DNA of 64,000 nt from JBCBWG01 sp038523925 (GCA_038523925.1 JBCBIY010000003.1:124001-188000), one strand, 5' to 3'; counted from the first letter of the stretch, positions 24,823 through 36,493 are shown. Translations and numbers: made by a program. Notes: generated from the sequence alone by a model not told the origin.

Positions 24823-27567
24823 TTAGTCGAGCGTGCGCTGGATCTCTTCGACCTGGAAGCACTCGATCACGTCGCCTTCGCGGATGTCCTGATAGTTCGC
24901 GAATGACATGCCGCATTCCTGGCCGGCATTCACTTCCTTCACGTCATCCTTGAAGCGTTTCAGGATCGAGAGTGTGCCCTCATGGATCACGACGTTGTCG
25001 CGGATCAAGCGCACCTTAGCGCCGCGCTCGACCTTACCTTCGGTGATCTTACAGCCAGCCACCTTGCCGACCTTCGTGATGTTGAAGACCTGCAGGATCT
25101 CGGCATTTCCGAGGAACGTCTCGCGAATGGTCGGCGCCAGCAGACCGGACATCACGCCCTTCATGTCATCTACGAGATCATAGATGATGTTGTAGTAGCG
25201 AACTTCGACGCCATCGCGGTCAGCGGCCTGTTTGGCCTGCTGGTTCGCGCGGGTGTTGAAGCCGATGACGACCGCGTCGGACGCGCTTGCGAGCGTGACG
25301 TCAGACTCGGTGATGCCGCCAACGCCGGAGTGCACGATCCGGGCTTCGACCTCATCGGTCGACACCTTCGCGAGCGCACCGGCAATGGCCTCGACGGACC
25401 CTTGCACGTCGCCTTTGACGACGAGCGCAAGCTCTTTCTTATCGGCCTCGTGCATCTGCTGCATCATCTGCTCGAGCGTACGGGCAGAACCGGCCGAACC
25501 AAGCGTCTCGCGGCGTTTGCGTTGGCGGTACTCGGTGATCTCGCGGGCGCGCGCCTCGCTTTCGACGACGGCGAACTGATCGCCGGCCTCTGGCGCTGAA
25601 TCAAAGCCAAGCACTTCGACCGGGGTCGACGGGCCGGCGGCCTTCGTGTTGTCGCCCTTGTCATCGAGCATGGCGCGCACGCGGCCCCAAGAGGTGCCGG
25701 CGACGACGATGTCGCCCACATTGAGCGTGCCGCGCTGCACGAGCAGCGTGCCAACCGGGCCGCGCCCGCGCTCGAGTTTCGCCTCGATCACGAAGCCATC
25801 TGCCGGTCGTTCCGCGTTCGCCTTGAGGTCGAGGAGTTCTGCCTGAAGCGCAATCGCCTCAAGCAGTTTATCGAGGCCCGTCTTCTCGATCGCCGAGACT
25901 TCGACTTCGAGGACTTCACCCGACATGCTCTCGACGACGATCTCGTGCTGGAGCAGGTCGGTGCGCACGCGTGAAGGATCGGCGTCCGGCTTGTCCATTT
26001 TGTTGATCGCCACGACGAGCGGCACTTCGGCCGCCTTGGCATGCGCGATGGCCTCAACGGTCTGCGGCATGACCCCGTCGTCCCCGGCAACGACCAGGAC
26101 AACGATATCGGTGACTTTGGCGCCGCGTGCCCGCATGGCCGTAAACGCTTCGTGGCCCGGCGTGTCGATGAACGTCACCGGCTGACCGTCGCCGGTTTTT
26201 ACCTGGTAAGCGCCAATGTGCTGCGTGATGCCGCCGGCTTCACCCGAGGCAACGGTCGCAGAGCGAACGGCATCGAGCAGCGATGTCTTACCGTGGTCGA
26301 CGTGGCCCATGATGGTGACCACCGGGGGCCGCGACTGACGGGCTTCGTCGTCGGCGTCGTCTTCGGAGATAAAGCCTTCCTCGACGTCAGACTCAGAAAC
26401 GCGTTTCCACGTATGGCCGAACTCCTCGACGAGGAGCTGCGCCGTGTCGGCGTCGATCGCATCGTTGATCTTGTGCATCGCGCCCTGCTTCATGAGCAGC
26501 TTGATCACGTCGACCGCGCGCTCACTCATCCGGTTTGCGAGTTCCTGGATCGTAATGACCTCTGGGATCGTCACTTCACGCATGATCTTTTCGCGCGTTT
26601 GCTCGATCCCGGCGGCGCGGGCCTTGTCGCGTTCACGACGGCGCTTAAGCGAGGCAAGGGAACGCTCGCGCTGGCGCTCATCTAGCGCATTCGCAATCGT
26701 CAACTTACCGCGCACGCGGCCCTGATCGCCGCGGCCGGGGCTACGGGTTTGTTTCGGTGGGCTGCCACGCCGTTTGGCGGGGGAATCATCGTCTTCACGC
26801 GCGGCCGGTGCGGCAGGACGCAAGTTGCGGCGCGGCGCTTCTGGCTCAGGCTTCGGAGCCGGCGGCTTCGGTGCGGCACGGTCGGTTCGCGTCACAATCA
26901 TCGGCGCGGTCATGCCGACCGGCTGCGACAGCAAGGTGTCGGCGCGGGCGCCCTCGCCTGCACTTTCGCGAGCCCGGCGGTCGGACTGATCAACGCGCGG
27001 GCGCTGCGTCGGCGCCGTCTCATCGGCGTCGGCTGCACGGCGCGATGTTGCCGGCGGCGGCACGGCCGGTGCCTTCGGCTTTTCGGGTACGAGGACCTGA
27101 TCGGTCGCTTTCCGGATCGCTTCATCAGCGAGCCGCTTTTTCTCAGCCTCGGCTTCAGCCTGCTCGCGGGCGACTCGCTCTTCCTGCTCGCGCGCGACGC
27201 GCTCGGCTTCTTCGGACCGGCGGCGCTCTTCCTCGACCTGCCGGACGCGGGCAGCCGCAAGCGCTTTCGCGCGGGCTGCGACTTCGCCGTCAGACAGGCC
27301 CCCCTTGCGGTCCGACCCCGAACGCGCTGGCGCCTTCTTGGCAGGCGCGCGCGGTGCCGGTTTTGGGTCTTCAGCGCCGGCCGCAGCTTCGCTTCGCTTG
27401 GCAGTCCCAGGCGTCACGGTGCGCTTCCGCTTCTTCTCGACGACCACCGACTTCGACCGGCCGTGCGAAAACTTCTGCTGAACGTGGCCGGATTCGACCG
27501 TCCGTTTCAGCTGAAGCGGCTTCCGCCCGCCTGCCGGCTTATCTGTGGTTTCGTTCGTATCGCTCAT
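24823..27567 (-). CDS. infB: Translation initiation factor IF-2
   Basis: GTPase of 914 aa that places initiator tRNA on the 30S subunit. Residues 1-300 are a long, charged, low-complexity N-terminal region (Arg/Glu/Ala-rich, coiled coil around 90-150), longer than the conserved IF2_N part. The G domain starts near 415: G1 GHVDHGKTS, G3 DTPGHEAF, G4 NKMD. Domains II, III and IV follow (RGTLNVGDIVVAG; VKGDVQGSVEAI; EILQVFNITKVGKVAGCKI; end YQDIREGDVIECFQVEEIQRTLD). ATG at 27567. It lies in the nusA operon after ylxR. Confidence 0.97.
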   Translation of the reverse strand: MSDTNETTDKPAGGRKPLQLKRTVESGHVQQKFSHGRSKSVVVEKKRKRTVTPGTAKRSEAAAGAEDPKPAPRAPAKKAPARSGSDRKGGLSDGEVAARAKALAAARVRQVEEERRRSEEAERVAREQEERVAREQAEAEAEKKRLADEAIRKATDQVLVPEKPKAPAVPPPATSRRAADADETAPTQRPRVDQSDRRARESAGEGARADTLLSQPVGMTAPMIVTRTDRAAPKPPAPKPEPEAPRRNLRPAAPAAREDDDSPAKRRGSPPKQTRSPGRGDQGRVRGKLTIANALDERQRERSLASLKRRRERDKARAAGIEQTREKIMREVTIPEVITIQELANRMSERAVDVIKLLMKQGAMHKINDAIDADTAQLLVEEFGHTWKRVSESDVEEGFISEDDADDEARQSRPPVVTIMGHVDHGKTSLLDAVRSATVASGEAGGITQHIGAYQVKTGDGQPVTFIDTPGHEAFTAMRARGAKVTDIVVLVVAGDDGVMPQTVEAIAHAKAAEVPLVVAINKMDKPDADPSRVRTDLLQHEIVVESMSGEVLEVEVSAIEKTGLDKLLEAIALQAELLDLKANAERPADGFVIEAKLERGRGPVGTLLVQRGTLNVGDIVVAGTSWGRVRAMLDDKGDNTKAAGPSTPVEVLGFDSAPEAGDQFAVVESEARAREITEYRQRKRRETLGSAGSARTLEQMMQQMHEADKKELALVVKGDVQGSVEAIAGALAKVSTDEVEARIVHSGVGGITESDVTLASASDAVVIGFNTRANQQAKQAADRDGVEVRYYNIIYDLVDDMKGVMSGLLAPTIRETFLGNAEILQVFNITKVGKVAGCKITEGKVERGAKVRLIRDNVVIHEGTLSILKRFKDDVKEVNAGQECGMSFANYQDIREGDVIECFQVEEIQRTLD

Positions 27568-27616
27568 ACTAAACCTTGTGTTTGACCAGCGGTTTCCCGC
27601 CCGTCAGGCCGTGCTT

Positions 27617-28294
27617 TCAGTCGATCTCGTCGAAAAGTCCGGCCATCCGGCCGATCGGCGCGTCGGTGGCGTAACGCGCAAGGCGATCCGCGGCCCGAAC
27701 AAAGACGTCGGTCGCCCGGCTCCTGCTCAGGCCTGCGTGTACCACATTTGCCCGGCCCGTTGCCAAGGCCAATTCGTCGATTGTGAGCACCCCTGCGGTC
27801 CGCGCAGCCCTTCCAGCGGCTGCCGCAACGGCCTCGTGCTTCGCGGAAAGCTTTTGGCGGCCATCGTCTGCCGCGTCAGATGCCTGCAACAGAACGTCCG
27901 CATCGCCCTTCGCGATCATCGCTGATACGCTATCAAAGCCGGTGACGACGACGCCCGCCTTGATCGCCAGCGAAAGGGCCTGGATCGCATCGCGGCGGAG
28001 GAGATCACCGACCAAATCCGCAAGTCCATCCGGCACAACGACGTTCGCCTTGAAGCCGCGCTTGAACGCGCCCTTGGCGGCGGCCGCCTCGACGAGATGG
28101 CGCCGCGCGCCAACCCAGACGCCGCGGCCGGGCAATTTCTCTTTCAGATCAGGCGTTACGCAACCGTCAGGGGCGCAAGCAAAGCGGATGAGCTCAGTCC
28201 GGTCGGCGGTGTCCCGGGTGACGGCGCACTGACGCGGCGGCGCGGACTTGCGCCCACGCTTGATGCCGTCGTCGATGTGTTGTTCCGCCATCAT
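27617..28294 (-). CDS. YlxR-family RNA-binding protein (DUF448), long form
   Basis: A 225-aa protein. The N-terminal 90 residues are the YlxR domain: RQCAVTRDTADRTELIRFACAPDGCVTPDLKEKLPGRGVWVGARR, with the GRGxWV signature. The C-terminal half (ALSLAIKAGVVVTGFDSVSAMIAKGDADVLLQASDAADDG) resembles an L7Ae/L30e-like domain, the usual fusion in Alphaproteobacteria. It sits between nusA and infB, 28 bases after nusA, as in many bacteria. The domain is thought to bind RNA; its role is poorly known. Confidence 0.9.
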   Translation of the reverse strand: MMAEQHIDDGIKRGRKSAPPRQCAVTRDTADRTELIRFACAPDGCVTPDLKEKLPGRGVWVGARRHLVEAAAAKGAFKRGFKANVVVPDGLADLVGDLLRRDAIQALSLAIKAGVVVTGFDSVSAMIAKGDADVLLQASDAADDGRQKLSAKHEAVAAAAGRAARTAGVLTIDELALATGRANVVHAGLSRSRATDVFVRAADRLARYATDAPIGRMAGLFDEID

Positions 28295-28322
28295 CCGTTA
28301 TGTGCTCTGCCGGCCTCATGAC

Positions 28323-30050
28323 TTACGCGGGTGCGTCGGTATCGGTGCGAACGTCGCCATCGGCGTCCGCGGTTTCTGGTTCTGCAACGTCTGTCGCGGC
28401 CTCAGCGCCCTCGGCGTCTTCACCGTCTTCGGCAACCGGAATATCGGCGCCGTCCTCATAGACCGGCTCGTCAGACACCAGGTCTTCCGTTCCGATCCAA
28501 CCAAGCAAGATACGCGCTGCGAGGATCATCTCCTCAGCTTCCAGACGGTTAACGTCGAAGCCGTCGAGGTAACCCTTGTGCCGGATCGCTTCGATGCCCT
28601 TCGACGCCGGCCGCTCAACCCAGCCGATCAGATCGTCCGTCGCGCAGTCGGCAAAGTCGTCGAGCGTTTTGACGTCGTTTTCGCCAAGCGCGACCATCAT
28701 CGCGGTCGTCATGCCGGAGATGTTGGCAAGGTCGTCTGACACGCCAAGCTCGCGGCGGCGGGCATCCCGTTGCGCTTCCAGAGCTTCGAGGTGTTCGCGG
28801 GCGCGGGCCTGGATCTCTTCCGCCGTGTCCTCGTCGAAGCCTTCGATACTCGCGACCTCACTCGGGTCGACGTAGGCGACTTCCTCGACGTTCGTGAACC
28901 CTTCGGTTGCCAGAAGCTGCGCGATCACCTCGTCGACGTCGAGCGATTCCATAAACATCTGGCTGCGCTCGTTGAACTCGGCCTGGCGGCGCTCGCTCTC
29001 TTCGTCCTCGGTCAGGATGTCGATGTCCCAGCCGGTAAGCTGTGATGCGAGACGCACGTTCTGGCCGCGCCGGCCGATCGCGAGCGACAACTGCTCTGCC
29101 GGCACGACGACCTCGATGCGCTCTGCGTCCTCGTCGAGGACGACCTTGCTCACTTCAGCAGGCGACAAAGCGTTGACGATGAAGCTCGCCTCATCCTCAA
29201 CCCATGGGATGATGTCGATCTTCTCGCCCTGCAGCTCATTGACGACGGCCTGGACGCGCTGGCCGCGCATACCAACACAAGCGCCGACCGGATCGATCGA
29301 GCTATCGCGAGAGATCACTGCGATCTTGGCGCGAGATCCCGGATCGCGTGCGACTGCCTTGATCTCGACGATGCCGTCGTAGATCTCCGGCACTTCCATC
29401 GCGAACAGCTTCGACATGAAGTCGGGCCGCGCGCGCGACATGAAGATCTGCGGGCCACGCTGCTCGCGGCGGACGTCATAGAGAAGCGCGCGCATGCGGT
29501 CGCCGTATTTGACCATCTCGCGCGGGATCATCTCATCGCGGCGGACAATCGCTTCTGCACGGCCGAGATCGAGGATGACATTGCCATACTCAACACGCTT
29601 GACGGTACCGTTGATAATCTCACCGACACGATCCTTGAATTCTTCGAACTGGCGCTCACGTTCGGCATCGCGGACCTTCTGGACGATCACCTGCTTGGCG
29701 TTCTGTGCGGCGACGCGGCCGAACTCGAGCGGCGGCAGGTCTTCAACCAGAATATCGCCGACGACGGCATCCGGCTTCCGGTGCTTGGCGTCTTCGACCG
29801 TCAGTTCCGTATTCTCGTTCTCGACGTCCTCGACGACGGTCATGACGCGCGTCAGGCGCGTGTCGCCGGTCTTTGGGTCGATGGAGCAGCGGATATCGTT
29901 CTCGGCGCCGTAGCGGGATCGCGCTGCCTTCTGGATTGCGTCCTGCATCGCGTCGATGACGATGTTTCGGTCGATCGATTTTTCCATCGCGACCGCATCT
30001 GCAATCCGCAAAAGCTCAATGCGGTTCGCGCTAACTCCAGTCATCGCCAT
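28323..30050 (-). CDS. nusA: Transcription termination/antitermination factor NusA
   Basis: About 575 aa. The N-terminal RNA polymerase-binding domain begins ANRIELLRIADAVAMEKSIDRNIVIDAMQDAI; then S1 (VGEIINGTVKRVEYGNVILDLGRAEAIV), KH1 and KH2 (IDPVGACVGMRGQRVQAVVNELQGEKIDII; LAIGRRGQNVRLASQLTGWDIDI), and two acidic helix-hairpin-helix repeats. An acidic Ala/Glu/Asp tail of about 60 residues ends the protein. ATG at 30050 is chosen because GAGAGG lies nine bases upstream; a second ATG at 30044 is spaced less well. It follows rimP by 70 bases. Confidence 0.96.
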   Translation of the reverse strand: MAMTGVSANRIELLRIADAVAMEKSIDRNIVIDAMQDAIQKAARSRYGAENDIRCSIDPKTGDTRLTRVMTVVEDVENENTELTVEDAKHRKPDAVVGDILVEDLPPLEFGRVAAQNAKQVIVQKVRDAERERQFEEFKDRVGEIINGTVKRVEYGNVILDLGRAEAIVRRDEMIPREMVKYGDRMRALLYDVRREQRGPQIFMSRARPDFMSKLFAMEVPEIYDGIVEIKAVARDPGSRAKIAVISRDSSIDPVGACVGMRGQRVQAVVNELQGEKIDIIPWVEDEASFIVNALSPAEVSKVVLDEDAERIEVVVPAEQLSLAIGRRGQNVRLASQLTGWDIDILTEDEESERRQAEFNERSQMFMESLDVDEVIAQLLATEGFTNVEEVAYVDPSEVASIEGFDEDTAEEIQARAREHLEALEAQRDARRRELGVSDDLANISGMTTAMMVALGENDVKTLDDFADCATDDLIGWVERPASKGIEAIRHKGYLDGFDVNRLEAEEMILAARILLGWIGTEDLVSDEPVYEDGADIPVAEDGEDAEGAEAATDVAEPETADADGDVRTDTDAPA

Positions 30051-30120
30051 GGGCGTGCGCCTCTCAAGAAGTGCCCTGCCGGTTCCAGGCGCAATCGCCA
30101 GTCCGGCCGCAAATTCAACT

Positions 30121-30762
30121 TCAGTGCCGTGTCCGCGAAGCCGGCTTGCCGCTCGCGTCGTTAATCTCGATCGTATCGGGCGGTGAGGTGCCGTCGCCAA
30201 CTTCGGCGCCAGCGGCCTTCGCGCGCTTTAAGGATTCGCGGATCAAGTCGTCATTCAGAATGAGCCGCGCTTCCTGTACCATATCGACCGGCAATCCGAT
30301 CACCTGTCGGCCTTGATCGCCCAGATCGACCTCAATCCGGATTTCGCCGTCCTCAAAGCCCTCAAGGACGCCCTTAAACTTCCGCCGGCCATCCAGCATG
30401 CGCCGGAGCTCGACGCGCGCGGCAAATCCGGACCAATCCTCAAAGTCGCTGGACCGGACCAGCGGACGGTCGATGCCGGGCGATGAAACCTCAAGCCGGT
30501 AGCTGTTGCTCAGCGGATCGTATGCATCGAGCAGCGGTGAAAGCTGTCGCGACACGGTCTCGCAGTCCGTAATGCTCATCGTCCCGTCAGGACGTTCAGC
30601 CATGATCTGCAAGGTTTGGTCCGAACCACCGCTTAATTGGACACGGACAAGCCGATATCCAAGTCCTGCGAGCGGTTCCCCGACGAGATCAGCGACTTGC
30701 GCCGCAACGCCATCCTCGCGCGCAAGCGGTCGTGCATCCATTTCTGACGCTGACTCGGCCAT
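30121..30762 (-). CDS. rimP: Ribosome maturation factor RimP
   Basis: A 213-aa assembly factor for the 30S subunit. It shows the family's two domains: VADLVGEPLAGLGYRLVRVQLSGGSDQTLQIMAERPDGTMSITDCETVSRQLSPLLDAYDPLSNSYRLEVSSPGIDRPLVRSSDF, then an SH3-like C-terminal domain (KFKGVLEGFEDGEIRIEVD, VIGLPVDMVQEARLILNDDLI). It heads the operon through pnp. A terminator-like hairpin lies 34 bases upstream of its ATG. Confidence 0.95.
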   Translation of the reverse strand: MAESASEMDARPLAREDGVAAQVADLVGEPLAGLGYRLVRVQLSGGSDQTLQIMAERPDGTMSITDCETVSRQLSPLLDAYDPLSNSYRLEVSSPGIDRPLVRSSDFEDWSGFAARVELRRMLDGRRKFKGVLEGFEDGEIRIEVDLGDQGRQVIGLPVDMVQEARLILNDDLIRESLKRAKAAGAEVGDGTSPPDTIEINDASGKPASRTRH

Positions 30763-30795
30763 ACATCGGACCCGGATGCTCCGTTCAGGAGCCCC

Positions 30796-30832
30796 AAAAA
30801 GAAAAAAGAGCAGATCCGGGAGGATCCACTCT
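30796..30832 (-). terminator. Intrinsic terminator between trmB and rimP
   Basis: On the minus strand AGAG-TG-GATCC, loop TCCC, GGATC-TG-CTCT forms an interrupted stem followed by TTTTTTC and TTTTT. It lies about 100 bases after the trmB stop and 34 before rimP, so it either ends the metK/trmB transcript or acts as an attenuator in the rimP-nusA leader. Confidence 0.7.
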
Positions 30833-30930
30833 CAGAGTTGAGATGATCATGAGCACCCGCACGCTACGCAATCGGTCGCTGTGCTGCAAGGTCTCGGTGA
30901 ACTTTTTTTGACACCTGAGTGATCCGACTT

Positions 30931-31686
30931 TCAGCGGCCGTTCAGTAAGTTCGGGGCTGCCGGCTGGCGGATGAACCGAAAGTAGGAGGAGCGGCGGCCC
31001 TCGCGCTCAGCCTTCTGCTCGTAGCGGGTTCGGGGCCAATCTTCAGGGCGTACGGCCCAGTCGCTGCGGTCCCGCGCCGGCCAATCCCATCCGGGGTGCG
31101 CGAGGACCGCCAGCAAAATCGTCCGCGCATAGTCCGCGATATCGGTACCAACCCGCAGCTCCGCGCCAGGCTGTGCGACGCGGGCAAGCTCATCGAGCAG
31201 CGCGCTGTTGATAAGCCGGCGTTTCACGTGCCGCTTCTTCGGCCACGGGTCCGGGAACAGGATGAACGCACGGTCGATCGATGCGTCCGGCAGAGCCCGC
31301 AGCAACGGGCGTGCATCATCGTCGTGCAGCCGGACGTTTTCCAGGCTGCCGGTCTCGATCCGCGCGGCTGCTTTGACGACGCCGTCGAGGAATGGCTCGC
31401 ATCCAATGAGTAGGACGTCCGGGTTCGCCCGGGCCTGCCAGATCAGATGCTCGCTGCCGCCAAACCCGATCTCGAGCCATATGGGGCGCGCGCCGGACGT
31501 GATCTCGGCGGACAGCCGAGCCGTGAGTGTCGTGTCGCCGTCCGCCATCGCGCGAAGCGGCGGCAACACGTCATCGAAGATGCGCTGTTGGTTGGGGCTC
31601 GGTTTGCGCCCCCGCCGCCGGCCAAATGAGCGCAGCTCCTCCGGCGCCTCATCAGCGGTGTCGCGCTTGCGATCGTCACCTGACAT
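30931..31686 (-). CDS. trmB: tRNA (guanine-N7-)-methyltransferase
   Basis: SAM-dependent enzyme of 251 aa that makes m7G46 in the tRNA variable loop. Motifs: RRGRKPSPNQQ near the N-terminus, SAM-binding IWLEIGFGGSEHLIWQA, and the family signature IDRAFILFPDPWPKKRHVKRRLI. The C-terminus TRYEQKAEREGRRSSYFRF matches the family. ATG at 31686 is preferred to an in-frame TTG at 31692. It follows metK by 66 bases, the usual alphaproteobacterial order. Confidence 0.95.
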   Translation of the reverse strand: MSGDDRKRDTADEAPEELRSFGRRRGRKPSPNQQRIFDDVLPPLRAMADGDTTLTARLSAEITSGARPIWLEIGFGGSEHLIWQARANPDVLLIGCEPFLDGVVKAAARIETGSLENVRLHDDDARPLLRALPDASIDRAFILFPDPWPKKRHVKRRLINSALLDELARVAQPGAELRVGTDIADYARTILLAVLAHPGWDWPARDRSDWAVRPEDWPRTRYEQKAEREGRRSSYFRFIRQPAAPNLLNGR

Positions 31687-31752
31687 CAGCAAAAGCCGCC
31701 AACCAGATACGCGGGTCCTGCACGGCTAATCGGGCACCGGCATGCAGATGGA

Positions 31753-32958
<1,206 letters not shown>

Positions 32959-32970
32959 GCGTCTGTCCGT

Positions 32971-33030
32971 CCTGGGGTCTCGTTGTTGGGAAGGGGTGCC
33001 GGCTGGCGCATCCCCAGGCGCAACGGCACC
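32971..33030 (-). promoter_or_regulatory. metK leader: hairpin plus pseudoknot over the ribosome binding site (riboswitch-like)
   Basis: On the minus strand GGTGCCG and CGGCACC (33030 to 32995) form the outer stem and GCGC/GCGC an inner stem, leaving the loop CTGGGGAT. The loop bases CTGGGG (33012-33017) are complementary to CCCCAG (32972-32977), which directly overlaps the AGGA ribosome site of metK. Folding would hide the site. SAM-II, SAM-V and SAM/SAH riboswitches use the same principle, but I could not match the conserved bases of any of them. Confidence 0.45.
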
Positions 33031-33099
33031 TACAGTCAGGCGCGGCCCGCATCGTCTGTGCAGATGCGAAATTGGGGCGCTAACCTCGGCGCGCGCGAT

Positions 33100-33120
33100 G
33101 TTGCAATCTTCTGTTGCAAC
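33100..33120. repeat. Perfect inverted repeat between xre gene and metK
   Basis: GTTGCAA and TTGCAAC, seven bases each, separated by seven bases. It lies 16 bases beyond the stop of the Xre regulator gene and about 140 bases before metK. It could be an operator for the neighbouring regulator; without a U-run on either strand it is not a good terminator. Confidence 0.5.
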
Positions 33121-33136
33121 GTCAAGCCGCCCGCAC

Positions 33137-33604
33137 CTACTTGGCCGCACCTTCCTGTGGGCCAAGCGATCGGACGAGTTCGATCACGGATCTGCGCACC
33201 TTCGGATCATCGATCGAGGCGAACGCGCGGTTCAGCTCGATGCCTTCTCGGCTCTTCATGAAGCCGACAACATCGCCCTCGCTGTCTTCGGCAAAGCCGC
33301 CGACATGTGACCCGTTCGCAGACTCAGCGAGGCCGTTCATGTCCTCGTAGAAGAAGTCGACGCCGACTCCGAGGATGCGGCTCATCTCATAGAGCCGGCT
33401 CGCGCCGATCCGGTTCATACCCTTCTCGTACTTCTGGATTTGCTGGAACGTGAGCCCGAGCTGGTCGCCAAGCTTTTCCTGGCTGATGTCCAAGAGCATG
33501 CGCCGCAGCCTGAGCCGGCTTCCGACATGCGCGTCAATCGGGTTGACCCGGCGTTTGTTCGCAGCACCACCGTCAGCGAGACTGTGCCCATTGGACTTGG
33601 TCAT
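33137..33604 (-). CDS. Xre-family helix-turn-helix transcriptional regulator (PraR-like)
   Basis: A 155-aa regulator with a Cro/CI-type helix-turn-helix at about 20-75: PIDAHVGSRLRLRRMLLDISQEKLGDQLGLTFQQIQKYEKGMNRIGASRLYEMSRILGV. This closely resembles the rhizobial PraR/PhrR group. The C-terminal part (AFASIDDPKVRRSVIELVRSLG) is also typical of that group. ATG at 33604 is chosen; the frame extends upstream without homology. It lies between lnt and metK, its usual place in Hyphomicrobiales. The inverted repeat just downstream could be a target, but that is speculation. Confidence 0.88.
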   Translation of the reverse strand: MTKSNGHSLADGGAANKRRVNPIDAHVGSRLRLRRMLLDISQEKLGDQLGLTFQQIQKYEKGMNRIGASRLYEMSRILGVGVDFFYEDMNGLAESANGSHVGGFAEDSEGDVVGFMKSREGIELNRAFASIDDPKVRRSVIELVRSLGPQEGAAK

Positions 33605-33735
33605 TGTAACGCGATCACCCCCGAGACCTCTAACGTTCGGCGTTTGGTTAAGGTGAGGGAGAGTGAGCGTCAACATGGCCAAGTGACGATTGATCGACTT
33701 TTAAATCGGCCGTGCGCGGTGCTGTTGGTGGCCCG

Positions 33736-35334
33736 TCAACGCAGCTTTGACCGGGTGGCAACGCCGACGCACAGCGCAAGTAGCACAAGTGCGGCGAGTA
33801 CGCTCCATGGCGCGCGGGCAGCCAGCGGCCGCCCGATGGCTTTGGGCAGGCCGGTGTCGATGACGCCGGTTTCGTTGAGGGCAATTGCCTGCGTGATGCG
33901 CCCATAGGGGTCGGCCACGAAGCTGATGCCGTTATTTGAGACGCGGACGATCGCGAGGCCCTGCTCGATGGCGCGCATGCGCGTTTGGTGCGCGTGCTGC
34001 GCCGGCCCGGTCGTTGTCCCAAACCATCCATCGTTTGTCAGGTTGAACAGCGCTGCAGGCCGCTCCGGCGTTCGCGAGACTTCGCTTGGAAAGATCGCCT
34101 CATAACAAATCAGCATCTCGATCGGCGGCAGCCCGGGTACGCGCATCAATTCGCGCGGCCCGTCACCGATCGCAAAACCGCCGCGCTGACGCGTCAGTTG
34201 CTCCAATCCGAGCCCTTCAAGCGTCTTCTGAAACGGCAGGTACTCGCCGAACGGGACAAGGTGGCGCTTGTCGTAGAGCGCGGTCACATGGGCCGCGCTA
34301 TCAAAAGCGACTGCACTGTTGAAGACTTTGAAGTCTGGGGCGCCAGGCTCGCCTCCCGCACGCAGGACGCCTGCGATGAGTGCCGTCTCATCAGGCAGAA
34401 TGCGCGCGATCTCCTGCAGGGCAAACGGCGTTCGCAAGGGGTGGAATGGCATTGCCGCTTCCGCCCAGACCACATGCGTCACGCCTGATGCGGCGAGCGG
34501 TGGTGCACCGGGCGGCGTTGCAGTCAATTCCAAATGGCGGTCGAAGATCGCGCGCTGCGCCGCGGGCTGCCACTTCTCGCGCTGGTCGATCGATGGCTGG
34601 ACAAGCCGCAGCTTTAAGCCGTCAACGAGGGCGACTTGCGGCGCCTGCAAACGCGCCAGACCGAACGCTGCCAGGGCGCCGATGGGCGCCAGGCCGGTTG
34701 CCGCGGCGAGCCCGATCGCGCGCGGCGACGACCCGCGGCTGAGGCACCACCACGGCATCGCCGCCACGACGAGCGCGATCAGCGTCATCCCATAAAGCCC
34801 GGCGAGCGACAGCCCCTGCGCGAGCGCGATCTGGCCGGTGAGCGCGTAGCCGAACGTGTTCCAGGGAAACCCCGTCAGCACATGCCCGCGCGCGAGCTCG
34901 GAGGCCGTCAGCGCAATCGCAAACGTGATCGGCGGCGCGATCCAGCGCGCCGGCACAAGCGTCGCAACAGCACACGCAGCTCCGATGAACAGCGCGAGCC
35001 CCGCCGGCATCAGCGCGAGCGCGAATGGCAACAGCCAGGCAAAGACGTCCGCCTGCACAAGAAACGGAAACGCGATCCAATGGAGGCCCGCCAGGTGATA
35101 GCCGAAGCCGAACCACCACCCGGCGCCGAAGCCACGAACGGCGCGCTGCGCGACCGGCTGCCCAGGCCGGCTTGCCATGGCTGCGACGATCATCACCGGG
35201 ATGGTGGCGAACAGCACGGCCCACACATGGAATGGCGCCATGGCGAGTGCAGACATTGCGCCGGCTGTGACAAGCATCCCCCGGCGCCGCCAGGCAGACG
35301 CGGCTACAATCGCAGCTTCACAGCGCGCGAGCAC
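33736..35334 (-). CDS. lnt: Apolipoprotein N-acyltransferase
   Basis: Inner-membrane enzyme of about 532 aa that adds the third acyl chain to lipoproteins. The N-terminal half has six or more transmembrane helices (GAMSALAMAPFHVWAVLFATIPVMIVAAM; GFGYHLAGLHWIAFPFLV; LTGFPWNTFGYAL). The C-terminal half is a nitrilase-like domain with catalytic Glu in VVWAEAAMPF, Lys in LYDKRHLVPFGEYLP and Cys in IEMLICYEAIFPSEV. The start is uncertain: GTG at 35334 keeps a short basic lead before the first helix; ATG at 35277 would begin inside it. It follows the CorC-like gene by 58 bases. Confidence 0.93.
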   Translation of the reverse strand: MLARCEAAIVAASAWRRRGMLVTAGAMSALAMAPFHVWAVLFATIPVMIVAAMASRPGQPVAQRAVRGFGAGWWFGFGYHLAGLHWIAFPFLVQADVFAWLLPFALALMPAGLALFIGAACAVATLVPARWIAPPITFAIALTASELARGHVLTGFPWNTFGYALTGQIALAQGLSLAGLYGMTLIALVVAAMPWWCLSRGSSPRAIGLAAATGLAPIGALAAFGLARLQAPQVALVDGLKLRLVQPSIDQREKWQPAAQRAIFDRHLELTATPPGAPPLAASGVTHVVWAEAAMPFHPLRTPFALQEIARILPDETALIAGVLRAGGEPGAPDFKVFNSAVAFDSAAHVTALYDKRHLVPFGEYLPFQKTLEGLGLEQLTRQRGGFAIGDGPRELMRVPGLPPIEMLICYEAIFPSEVSRTPERPAALFNLTNDGWFGTTTGPAQHAHQTRMRAIEQGLAIVRVSNNGISFVADPYGRITQAIALNETGVIDTGLPKAIGRPLAARAPWSVLAALVLLALCVGVATRSKLR

Positions 35335-35392
35335 CGTGATGCGGCCCGTCTGCCCCCGAGGCGCTGAAGTCAGCAACGCGCGCCCTGCACAA

Positions 35393-36493
<1,101 letters not shown>

